A DNA stretch of 13,800 bases from Planctomycetia bacterium (GTDB taxonomy: Bacteria; Planctomycetota; Planctomycetia; Gemmatales; Gemmataceae): NCBI GenBank assembly GCA_025356615.1, contig JANXSH010000737.1, forward strand, positions 1-13,800, given 5' to 3'. Of this stretch, positions 7,007-13,718 are shown piece after piece. The position numbers were made by a program, and so were the translations under genes. Under the pieces are notes generated by a model. The model did not search any database, was not told where the DNA came from, and worked only from the letters and a program-made list of their open reading frames with translations. How positions within the stretch are numbered: position 1 is the first letter of the stretch; every line of letters starts with the position of its first letter.

Positions 7007-8371
7007 CTATTTCCCTCCCCACCATTCCTGCTTTTGACCTTTGGGACCGCTCAGGCTCGATCGTAAAGCGAAGGCACCGGCCCCGAGAAGGCCAAGAATC
7101 AGGATCACTCCCGCGCCGATCAGTATCCGACGACGCACGTTCCCGCGAATCGGCTCCTCCTGAGGGGCCGGAACAGGCGGCGGAAGGAGTGCGCTGCCGG
7201 TCGTCGCCTGGGCGGACCTCTGGCCGGGTAAGGTCGAGTCGCTAGCACGAAGCGATTCGGGCGTCGGCGGGAGAGACATTGGAGAGCCCGAACTGCTCGC
7301 TCGAGGGGCTTTCGCAGACGAACCGGCTCCGGGCGTCCGGCTAGACGCCGTCCCTACCGGCACGGCTCGAGGGCGAGGGGCCGACGCCGGTCGGAGTACG
7401 AGCCAATCCTCGAGTGCCTTGGCCATCGCCTGGCCCGTCGCATAGCGTTGCTCTGGACTCTTGGCGAGAGCCTTCAGAACGATCGCGTCGAGAGCGGGAT
7501 CGAGTCCTGGGCGAAGGGAGGAGGGAGCGGGGACTGGCTTTTCGCGGATGTCGTACAGGACATCGGGGTATTCGGCGGGGAAGGGCACCGTCCCCGTCAG
7601 GAGTTGGAACAGGACGACGCCGGCGCTGTACAGGTCCGCCGCGTGGCTGACACGCGCGTTGTCCCCGCTCGCCTGCTCGGGGGACATGAAAGCCGGCGTC
7701 CCCATGATCGACCCGATGACCGTGACTCGGGCGCGCTTCGTATCCTGGCACGCCGCCAGCCCGAAGTCCATCAGGTAGAGCGACTCCTCGTCGCCGTCCA
7801 GAAGAAGGATGTTCGACGGCTTCACGTCGCGGTGCAGAATCCGGTGCTGCGACCAGACGTGGTGCAGCGCCCGAGCTACCTTGACGACGATGGCAACGCC
7901 CTGGCGCAGATCCTTCACGCCCCCGGCGGGGATCATGTCCTTGAGGGTGCGCCCCCGGACCAGCGGCAGGACGATGTAGTAGCGCCCCCCCGACAGGCCG
8001 TGGTCGATCACGGGCAGGATGTTGGGGTGGACGATTCGCGCCATGACCTCGGCCTCGGCCTTGAGGCGATCGACGGCCTCGGACGACTCGACGACCTCGG
8101 ACCGCAACATCTTGATCGCCACGTCGCGGCCACCGAGTTGCCGATCCCGCGCGTGGTAGACGATGCCGAACGCCCCCTGGCCCAGTTCGCTCTCGATCTC
8201 GAACCGTCCGGCGAACAGCACCCCTTTTTCGATCCGCGAAGGAGTAGCCGGGGCGAGATTCTGGGTGGAGAACGGCTTCTGGCATCCGCCGCACTTCACC
8301 ATCTGGCCCATCAGGGCATCCGGTATCGAGAGGGCCTGCGAACACGACGGGCATTTGACCTGGGATGGCAT
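7007..8371 (-). CDS. Membrane-anchored Ser/Thr protein kinase with N-terminal zinc ribbon
   Basis: A 454-residue Hanks-type kinase. An N-terminal ribbon (Cys7, Cys10, Cys27, Cys30) precedes the kinase domain at about residues 56-325: glycine loop GQGAFG (64-69), VAIK with Lys87, HRDVKPSN (180-187, catalytic Asp182), DFG (202-204) and GTPAFMSPEQ (224-233). All catalytic residues are present, so it should be active. A Pro/Ser/Ala-rich linker (327-408) leads to one transmembrane helix (about 414-436) and only some 18 residues beyond it; there is no extracytoplasmic sensor domain, unlike many kinases of this phylum. The ATG at 8371 has GGAGGA six bases upstream and gives the ribbon right at the N-terminus; an upstream in-frame ATG at 8440 is inside the preceding gene and is rejected. 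It follows the Ppx-like gene by 23 bases, so they are one operon. Confidence 0.93.
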   Translation of the reverse strand: MPSQVKCPSCSQALSIPDALMGQMVKCGGCQKPFSTQNLAPATPSRIEKGVLFAGRFEIESELGQGAFGIVYHARDRQLGGRDVAIKMLRSEVVESSEAVDRLKAEAEVMARIVHPNILPVIDHGLSGGRYYIVLPLVRGRTLKDMIPAGGVKDLRQGVAIVVKVARALHHVWSQHRILHRDVKPSNILLLDGDEESLYLMDFGLAACQDTKRARVTVIGSIMGTPAFMSPEQASGDNARVSHAADLYSAGVVLFQLLTGTVPFPAEYPDVLYDIREKPVPAPSSLRPGLDPALDAIVLKALAKSPEQRYATGQAMAKALEDWLVLRPASAPRPRAVPVGTASSRTPGAGSSAKAPRASSSGSPMSLPPTPESLRASDSTLPGQRSAQATTGSALLPPPVPAPQEEPIRGNVRRRILIGAGVILILGLLGAGAFALRSSLSGPKGQKQEWWGGK

Positions 8372-8394
8372 CGACGATCCTCCGGGACGATCGG

Positions 8395-9966
8395 TCAGGG
8401 GACGATCTTGCCTTTTTCGAGGAGGTATCCCATCGGCCACGCCAGGTGGCCCTTGCGGAAGAAGACGACCTGCTTCGCCCCCAACCGCAGTTCCTTCGAG
8501 AGCGACAGGAGGATTTCGGATCCGGCGACGAACTGTTCGGGCGTGAAGGTCTCTTGGATCTTCTTGAGTTCCTTCTCGACTTCGTCGCGGACCTTAGCGT
8601 CGGTTACTGTCATCTTGGAGAAGATTGCCGTCCGCAGGCTCTCGGGGTCGCTCGTCGAGCGGACGAGGACGGAGAAGGACTGGATGTCCGAGGCACTCAG
8701 GTTGACGCGAACCTCGCGGTTGTCGGGATGGACCATGTTGGCCAAGGCCCAGACGATCCCGCCGATCAGGAGTACCTTCTTGCGCGAGTCGAGACCCGGC
8801 TTGAGGGTGATCGCGTTCTTCAAGGGGGTGCCGATCGACTCCTCCCGCTTCGCGCCGGCGGCCGTGGCGAACGGAGTGCCGGTCTCTTTCTGCACCTTCT
8901 TCAGAAGCGTGGTGTACTTCTTGACGCCGGGGCAGTCGGTCATGGGGTGGAACTGGTTCTGGTCGTCGAAGTACCCGCCCTTCGTGTTACCCCCGCCGAT
9001 GTCTACCAGCACGAAGTCCTTACGATCCTCGGGCCGGATACTCGCGAGGAGGCCGTATCGGCTCTCATCCTGGACGGTGATGAAGTCGATGTCCTTGCTG
9101 ACCGCAGATCGGACGGCGTCGCCGAGTACCTTCTGGGCACTGCGGCGCTCGTCGTCGGACACGAAGCCGGAGAACACGCCGCTACTGCTGACGATGCGAA
9201 TATCCCCGTCGGGCAAGTCGGCTTCCTTCTTCATTTTCTCGACGAACTCGCGGAGGGCACCCTTCAACTCCTCGAGAGCCTCGGGGCGAAACTTCCGGTC
9301 GTCCGTGAGAGTGCCCATGTTGACGTTGCGGTCGCCCTTGAACTTCGTCTCCCAGTCGTACCCGGACGAAGTGGAGAAGAAGTGGACGCCCAGCGCCTTG
9401 ACCCCCGTCGAGCCGACTTCGATGACGCCCTGCGTCATCTTCGGCTTCGCCGGACCGGCGCGGAAGAAGAAGTAGCCTCCGCCGACGACGGCGATCAGGG
9501 CGAGGCACGACCCCGCCCAGAGGAGCGGATTCGCGACGACCGAGCGCTTCTTGCGACGGGGCATGGGGGGCGGCCCCGACCGGGAGTGAGGGGCTTGGTG
9601 TGCCATCATCGTTCCGTCTTCGCCGCTCGATATCGGCGGCCGGGTAGGAGCCTGACCCACGATGACGGTGCGGTCGTAGTTGCCAGGAGGGGGCGCGACA
9701 GGTCCCTCACTCGCCAACACCGTGCGGTTGTAGTTGCCGACGGGGGCCGGGGCGGGGCGGTTCGCGGGTGCCTGGTTTCCCATCATCGTGCGATCGAACT
9801 CGGGCGGCGGCTGGGCGGCGCGCGGGGGAGCGCTCGCCGCAGGGGGCGATGGGGCCTTCAGCCGGATCTCCCTGGCGCAGGAAGTGCAGAAGACGGTCTG
9901 GCCCGGCCCCGCGTGTTCGATGCGGACCCGGATCTTGCAGTGCGGGCAGGTGAAGGTGATGGCCAT
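8395..9966 (-). CDS. Zinc-ribbon membrane protein with extracytoplasmic Ppx/GppA-like (actin-fold) domain
   Basis: A 523-residue protein with four parts. Residues 1-36 form a ribbon (Cys7, Cys10, Cys27, Cys30). Residues 40-135 are a Pro-rich linker holding four repeat units, each with a threonine (Thr60, 82, 100, 119). RRKKRS then a hydrophobic stretch (about 146-168) form one transmembrane helix; by the positive-inside rule the rest lies outside the cytoplasm. Residues 177-523 resemble exopolyphosphatase/pppGpp phosphatase: VIEVGSTGVK (181-190) as phosphate-1 loop, QDESRYGL (299-306, possible catalytic Glu301), LVDIGGGNTKGGYF (320-333) as phosphate-2 loop and VLLIGGIVWALANM (398-411) as a third nucleotide-type loop. 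The family call comes from motif order, not from a search, and the usual first-loop Asp is Glu183. It lies between protease (40 bases) and kinase (23 bases). Confidence 0.7.
   Translation of the reverse strand: MAITFTCPHCKIRVRIEHAGPGQTVFCTSCAREIRLKAPSPPAASAPPRAAQPPPEFDRTMMGNQAPANRPAPAPVGNYNRTVLASEGPVAPPPGNYDRTVIVGQAPTRPPISSGEDGTMMAHQAPHSRSGPPPMPRRKKRSVVANPLLWAGSCLALIAVVGGGYFFFRAGPAKPKMTQGVIEVGSTGVKALGVHFFSTSSGYDWETKFKGDRNVNMGTLTDDRKFRPEALEELKGALREFVEKMKKEADLPDGDIRIVSSSGVFSGFVSDDERRSAQKVLGDAVRSAVSKDIDFITVQDESRYGLLASIRPEDRKDFVLVDIGGGNTKGGYFDDQNQFHPMTDCPGVKKYTTLLKKVQKETGTPFATAAGAKREESIGTPLKNAITLKPGLDSRKKVLLIGGIVWALANMVHPDNREVRVNLSASDIQSFSVLVRSTSDPESLRTAIFSKMTVTDAKVRDEVEKELKKIQETFTPEQFVAGSEILLSLSKELRLGAKQVVFFRKGHLAWPMGYLLEKGKIVP
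9589..9798 (-). repeat. Four-unit Thr/Gln-Ala-Pro repeat in the Ppx-like protein linker
   Basis: Within the coding sequence, residues 57-126 hold four related units: FDRTMMGNQAP, YNRTVLASEGP, YDRTVIVGQAP and EDGTMMAHQAP, spaced about 18-22 residues and separated by Pro-rich stretches. Each has one threonine after a polar or acidic residue and before a hydrophobic residue. This looks like a set of docking or phosphorylation sites on the cytoplasmic side of the membrane anchor, next to a kinase gene in the same operon. Confidence 0.6.
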
Positions 9967-10006
9967 GCGAGGGAAGCCTTATCAGGTGAATGAGGGCGTA
10001 GGGGGA

Positions 10007-11617
10007 TTACCATTCCGTCTTCGCCATATCGACGAACTTGTGCAGTTGCAGACCGACGGCCCGGTATTGGAGATCAGCGACGGGGACATCCAGTTTGGTC
10101 CGCAGGGAGCGTACTAACCGGGTCCGTTGTGCGGGGAAGTAGTCGGTGTATTTGTCCATGAGCGCGACATCCGTCGTCGGGTTTTCCAGAGTTCGATGGG
10201 CATCGGTCGCCAGCTCCCGCAGAGCAAGGATGTCGGGATTGTTGCGCAGGCCACTCTTCTCGAGAGCGCGGTTTGAAACGATCGATGTCATATTTTCTTC
10301 GATCTGGTCGAGGAGACGTTTCTTGTACTCACGGGCCAAGTCCAACCGCTGCTGCTTCGCGAGGAGAATTCCGGTGGAGACCTCCCGCTTGTTCTTCTGG
10401 GCATTGTTCATGTGATTGTAGTAGACATTCAGGGATGCGTTCTGGTACGCAGTTACGAGAGAGAGGCGTTGGTAGAGTTCCGCCAAGTCGTGTTCGGCTC
10501 CCGTCTGCTCGTATTCCGACTCCAACTTGCTGGCCTTGGATAGCACGTTTCGGATATTGCCAATCGTCATCGTGTAATTCTGTGCCTGCTTGCCTGGTGA
10601 CGAGAGCGTGGCGACCCCGAAGACACGCCCCTGGTCGTCGAAGACTGGCCCGCCCGAGTTGCCGCCATTGATGGGCGCACTGATGAGGTAGACATCCCGG
10701 TCATCGATCTTGGAGGTTCCTCCGAAGAGGCCGTCGGTGGGGGTGTTCTCGATCACGCCGCCGTCTACGTTGGCAGCCGGAGACCCGATCACGACGACCT
10801 GGCCCCCTTTCGGCGGAGGCTCTTCGGCAAGGGTCAGTGGCGGCGTCTTGCAGTCGATCTTCAGCACGGCCAGATCATTCTTGCGGTCCTCGTAAAGCAA
10901 CTTCGCGCGGTACTTCTTCGGATCCCCATCGGGGAACGATACTTCCAAGTATTCGACGAGTTCCCCATCGACGACATGAGAATTCGTGACGACGATGCCC
11001 GGCGCGATCAAGAAGCCTGAACCCATAGCATTGGCGCGCGTACAGCGAACCCGCGCGACGGCCGACTTGCACTTCGCAAAGACCTCCACCGGCTTGAGTG
11101 TCGTGGCCTTCGGCGGAGTCTTGGTGGCGTCCTCTTTGTCCTTCGCAGACGCCTGCGTTGCCTTGTCCTTGTCCGTTTTGTTCTTGATGAGCAGGTACAG
11201 CCCACCTGCCATGATGAGCAACACGACACCGACGAGCGTGGAATAGATGGCGACGCCAGCACCTTCCCACAGTCGTCCGCCCGATCCTTCCTTGCCGCCC
11301 GGATCCGTGAACAGTCTCGGGTGGACCTTGCCCGCCGGTTGCCAGTTTTCCATCCCCTCCGACCAGAGCATGTCCTTTTGCGAAAGCTGATCTTCCGCCG
11401 CCAGGTATTTTAGATCCGCTACCGTTACTGGGCCGAACGACGCATCGTCTCGCCGATAGAACCACTCCTTCGATCCCGGCGCGAGCGATTGCGGCGGCGG
11501 CGGCGCGACACCGGGCACTTGGAGTTTCTGGGTGCAGCTCGGGCAGCGGAGTTTCTGCCCGGCCATGCCGGGAGCGAGAGGGATGTTGTTGGCACAGCGT
11601 GGGCAAGTGATCTGCAT
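10007..11617 (-). CDS. Membrane-anchored trypsin-like serine protease with zinc ribbon and GYF_2 domain
   Basis: A 536-residue protein. Order of parts: ribbon (Cys5, Cys8, Cys25, Cys28); a GYF_2-type domain at about residues 50-97 (EWFYRRDDASFGPVTVADLK ... LWSEGMENWQPA); one transmembrane helix (about 122-145); a Lys/Asp/Thr-rich linker; a trypsin-like protease domain at about 178-358 with catalytic His214 (TNSHVVDG), Asp248 (KNDLAVLKI) and Ser321 (NGGNSGGPVFD); and a helical C-terminal region of about 175 residues. The protease should lie outside the cytoplasm. Unlike DegP/HtrA there is no PDZ domain. The ATG at 11617 places the ribbon at the N-terminus and has AGGGA upstream; an in-frame ATG at 11662 would add 15 unconserved-looking residues. 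It probably starts an operon with the Ppx-like protein and the kinase. Confidence 0.88.
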   Translation of the reverse strand: MQITCPRCANNIPLAPGMAGQKLRCPSCTQKLQVPGVAPPPPQSLAPGSKEWFYRRDDASFGPVTVADLKYLAAEDQLSQKDMLWSEGMENWQPAGKVHPRLFTDPGGKEGSGGRLWEGAGVAIYSTLVGVVLLIMAGGLYLLIKNKTDKDKATQASAKDKEDATKTPPKATTLKPVEVFAKCKSAVARVRCTRANAMGSGFLIAPGIVVTNSHVVDGELVEYLEVSFPDGDPKKYRAKLLYEDRKNDLAVLKIDCKTPPLTLAEEPPPKGGQVVVIGSPAANVDGGVIENTPTDGLFGGTSKIDDRDVYLISAPINGGNSGGPVFDDQGRVFGVATLSSPGKQAQNYTMTIGNIRNVLSKASKLESEYEQTGAEHDLAELYQRLSLVTAYQNASLNVYYNHMNNAQKNKREVSTGILLAKQQRLDLAREYKKRLLDQIEENMTSIVSNRALEKSGLRNNPDILALRELATDAHRTLENPTTDVALMDKYTDYFPAQRTRLVRSLRTKLDVPVADLQYRAVGLQLHKFVDMAKTEW

Positions 11618-12018
11618 CGGTTGTTCCCTGCTTCCGACTTCCTCGCCTGGGTCGAACCGCATCCGCCCTCTCGAACCGTAGTTAGGTTAGAAGAGCGGTC
11701 GTTCGGGAGTTTGGTCCGCGACCACATCAAGCGAGGTTTGGGGATAATCGAGTTTATACAGCCGGTGGATGGTAAAACAACAAGAATCTCCTCGACAATC
11801 CGATTCTGGACTGACGCGGAAGGATTGAATCCCAACTCCACGAGCGGTATCTCATCAGTCCATGCGACAGGGGACGGGATTTGGTTGCGTTCGAATCGAA
11901 AAAACCGAAATCATCTGACCATACCGCGTCTCGGCGCAGAAGTCGCGTCCGCTCACCGATGCCGACCCAGTTGCCCCCCCGGCGAGGGTTTCTCTTCACC
12001 CGAGGAGAGGAAACGCCC
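11618..12018. other. 400-base intergenic region with no convincing gene
   Basis: This gap separates the exported-protein gene from the protease gene on the minus strand and is less GC-rich than its surroundings. The short open frames in it have no ribosome sites, no recognisable domains and arginine/serine-rich composition typical of chance frames. It holds a hairpin at its right end (11984-12020) and a possible promoter for the protease operon near 11753-11774. I see nothing else in it. Confidence 0.5.
11753..11780 (-). promoter_or_regulatory. Weak candidate promoter for the protease/Ppx-like/kinase operon
   Basis: On the minus strand TATAAA (11758-11753, five of six consensus bases) has TTGTTT 16 bases upstream (three of six). 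It would give a leader of about 130 bases before the protease ATG. It lies in the only sizeable gap ahead of this operon, which is the main reason to mention it. Confidence 0.25.
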
Positions 12019-12020
12019 TC
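11984..12020 (-). terminator. Stem-loop overlapping the stop codon of the exported-protein gene, terminator-like
   Basis: Three paired blocks are visible: GAGG with CCTC, GTTT with AAAC and CTCT with AGAG, with a two-base and a one-base bulge on one side and a ten-base loop (11996-12005). It begins at the stop codon (12019-12021). On the minus strand no T-run follows (the next bases are G-rich), so it is not a classic intrinsic terminator; it may mark or stabilise the mRNA 3' end. Confidence 0.35.
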
Positions 12021-13167
12021 ACTTCACCCCGATCGTCACCTTGAGCGGTGCCATCATCGCCTGCGGGCTGGTCAACGCCCCGACATGGACCGGGGCATCG
12101 ACGAAGTGCAGCCAGAATCGCAGCGTCCGGGGCTTCTTGTCGTCCGCCGCGAACCGCCTCGCGACGGTCATCGTGCCCGCCCCAGTCAACGCGATCCGGT
12201 CCTCGGCGCGACTCCCGAAGTCGGCGACGGCGACCGCCGTGCAGCGGCGGGCGTCCATAAGGTGCGCCCACCCTTCCGCTTTGCTCGCCTTCCCCGGCAC
12301 GGGCGAGACGAACGGACGCAGTCCGTCGGTCTTGCCGGACAGTACGGCCCAGCCCGAGCGGACGTTCGTCCCGGCCTGGAGATGGGCGACCTCGTCCTTC
12401 TTCAGCGTCGTGTAGACCATCGACCCGGCCCCGAAGTCCGCCAGCACCGGTGACCCCTCGAGGGACAGGGAGAGGTCGGCCCCCATCTCCTCGACATCGC
12501 CTCCCGAGATCGTCCATAGAACTTCGACCCACGACTTGGAGCGCGGGAAGGTCATCTCGACGGTCCCTCGGATCGCGCCGTTCTCGTGGGCCCAACGCAG
12601 ACCGCACGCCAGCGGTCCCTGTCGGACGATCTTCATGTCAGCTGCGCGGATCGGTGCCGACGCCCTGCCACGCGGTCGGAGTCGTAGTCCACTCGACTTG
12701 CCCACGGGTACGAACGTCTTCTTCGCGTCGCGCACCTCGTCGAACAGTCCGAGAAGACGCGGGTTCATCGTGTAGACCATTCCACCCGAACGGACCGTCA
12801 CGCGATCCTTGTTCTGCTCCAGCGTCATCCCGGCGCGCGGCTCCGGGCCAGCGGGCACCTTGTCGCCGTACTCTACCGTATAGGTCGCCTTCTCGAGCGG
12901 CCCCGGCGAGGCGTTCCAATCGATGGCGATCGTGCGATCCCCGACAATGCGGACCTGTGCCTCGATCGGCTTCCCGTCGGCAAGCAATCGAAAGTTGTCT
13001 CTCTTGTCGATGGCGCGCGGCAACGTCAGGGTCACATGGATCGGATACCCGAATCGGCGCAAGCCCGCCGTCTCGCGCACGATCAGTTCGATCGACTCCG
13101 GTTCCCCCGCAACGAGTCGAGGAGCGGTCACAAGGACGACGAGAACGAGGAAGCGGGTTGTGGTCAC
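12019..13167 (-). CDS. Exported beta-rich protein of unknown function
   Basis: A 382-residue protein I cannot name. Residues 1-21 (TTTRFLVLVVLVTAPRLVA) form a signal peptide, so it is probably periplasmic or secreted. The rest is predominantly beta by pattern, with features such as TYTVEYGDKVPAG, GGMVYTMNPRLLGLFDEV and GTVEMTFPRSKSWVEVLWTISGGD that recall beta-sandwich domains of carbohydrate-active enzymes; this is only an impression and no catalytic motif is evident. It starts with GTG at 13167, overlapping the stop of the acyl-carrier-protein fusion by four bases (GTGA), with AGAAGGGA a few bases upstream, so its translation is probably coupled to that gene. A stem-loop overlaps its stop. 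Confidence 0.75.
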   Translation of the reverse strand: MTTTRFLVLVVLVTAPRLVAGEPESIELIVRETAGLRRFGYPIHVTLTLPRAIDKRDNFRLLADGKPIEAQVRIVGDRTIAIDWNASPGPLEKATYTVEYGDKVPAGPEPRAGMTLEQNKDRVTVRSGGMVYTMNPRLLGLFDEVRDAKKTFVPVGKSSGLRLRPRGRASAPIRAADMKIVRQGPLACGLRWAHENGAIRGTVEMTFPRSKSWVEVLWTISGGDVEEMGADLSLSLEGSPVLADFGAGSMVYTTLKKDEVAHLQAGTNVRSGWAVLSGKTDGLRPFVSPVPGKASKAEGWAHLMDARRCTAVAVADFGSRAEDRIALTGAGTMTVARRFAADDKKPRTLRFWLHFVDAPVHVGALTSPQAMMAPLKVTIGVK

Positions 13168-13589
13168 TTCTTTCCCTTCTGCGAGCGGACGAGGAAGCCT
13201 ATCAACTCACCAACGGTCGTGATCCGTGCGGCATCACTGTCAGGTCTCGTTTCCCCAAATAGTTCCTCGAGTCCCATGACGAGTTCAACGACATCCAGTG
13301 AGTCGGCCCCGAGGTCTTTCACGAAAGAGGTGGAGTCGGAAATCTGCTCTCGCTGTACACCCAAACGCTGAACTATCACCTCCAACACCTTCTCCCTGAT
13401 CGATGCGACTTCTTCGGCGTCATGGTATCGCATCCCTTCGTCAGTCTCGATGAACCATAGCAGCGTGCCACACTTCGGGCAGGGCGCGTCGCCAGTTGTT
13501 ACAGATGGCTCGATCCGGATCTCGCTGCGGCAGACGGGGCAGGAGTTCGGGACGCCTTCGGGAGTTCTGGAGGAGATGATGTCATTCAT
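13164..13589 (-). CDS. Zinc-ribbon / acyl carrier protein fusion
   Basis: A 141-residue protein. The N-terminal third is a ribbon (Cys17, Cys20, Cys37, Cys40; CPVC and CPKC) with GTLLWF after it. Residues about 60-138 are an acyl carrier domain: REKVLEVIVQRLGV helix, then DLGADSLDVVELVMGLEELFG with Ser97 as the expected 4'-phosphopantetheine attachment site, and a last helix TVGELIGFLV. Ordinary acyl carrier proteins are about 80 residues with no ribbon. No fatty-acid or polyketide synthesis gene is visible in the window, so it is probably a dedicated carrier rather than the housekeeping one. The ATG at 13589 is preferred; a GTG at 13595 would add two residues, and neither has a strong ribosome site. 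The stop overlaps the GTG start of the exported-protein gene. Confidence 0.88.
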   Translation of the reverse strand: MNDIISSRTPEGVPNSCPVCRSEIRIEPSVTTGDAPCPKCGTLLWFIETDEGMRYHDAEEVASIREKVLEVIVQRLGVQREQISDSTSFVKDLGADSLDVVELVMGLEELFGETRPDSDAARITTVGELIGFLVRSQKGKK

Positions 13590-13617
13590 CGTCACATCGC
13601 CGATCAGCTTTCGCTAC

Positions 13618-13638
13618 AGCCGGTTGCAACTACCGGCT
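13618..13638 (-). promoter_or_regulatory. Perfect hairpin in the leader of the acyl-carrier-protein fusion gene
   Basis: AGCCGGT (13618-13624) and ACCGGCT (13632-13638) are perfect seven-base inverted repeats around a seven-base loop. It lies about 30 bases before the start codon, between that and a -10-like TATAGA. As RNA it could affect ribosome access; as DNA it could be an operator. No T-run follows. Confidence 0.35.
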
Positions 13639-13654
13639 TGGTGCTGAGGACCAT

Positions 13655-13660
13655 TCTATA
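13655..13660 (-). promoter_or_regulatory. Possible -10 box for the acyl-carrier-protein fusion gene
   Basis: TATAGA (five of six consensus bases) on the minus strand lies about 65 bases ahead of the start codon. I find no acceptable -35 at 16-18 bases spacing, so the promoter may be activator-dependent or the match may be chance. Confidence 0.22.
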
Positions 13661-13718
13661 CTGCCGCAGTCGTTCGGGGACGCGATCGTTTCGTCGCAAT
13701 AGAGTTGAACGAAGGAGG

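Noticed and set aside
8372..8440. Longer kinase start at 8440
   Set aside because: It lies within the end of the Ppx-like gene, adds 23 low-complexity residues before the ribbon, and the ATG at 8371 has a strong GGAGGA at ideal spacing.
7448..9993. Very long open frames on the plus strand opposite the kinase and Ppx-like genes (675 and 542 codons)
   Set aside because: They are antisense to genes with clear domains, are rich in Arg/Asp/Gly as expected for high-GC shadows, and show no motif or ribosome site.
11754..11999. 81-codon minus-strand open frame in the large intergenic gap
   Set aside because: No ribosome site, no recognisable domain, composition like random frames, and it overlaps the hairpin and the promoter candidate.
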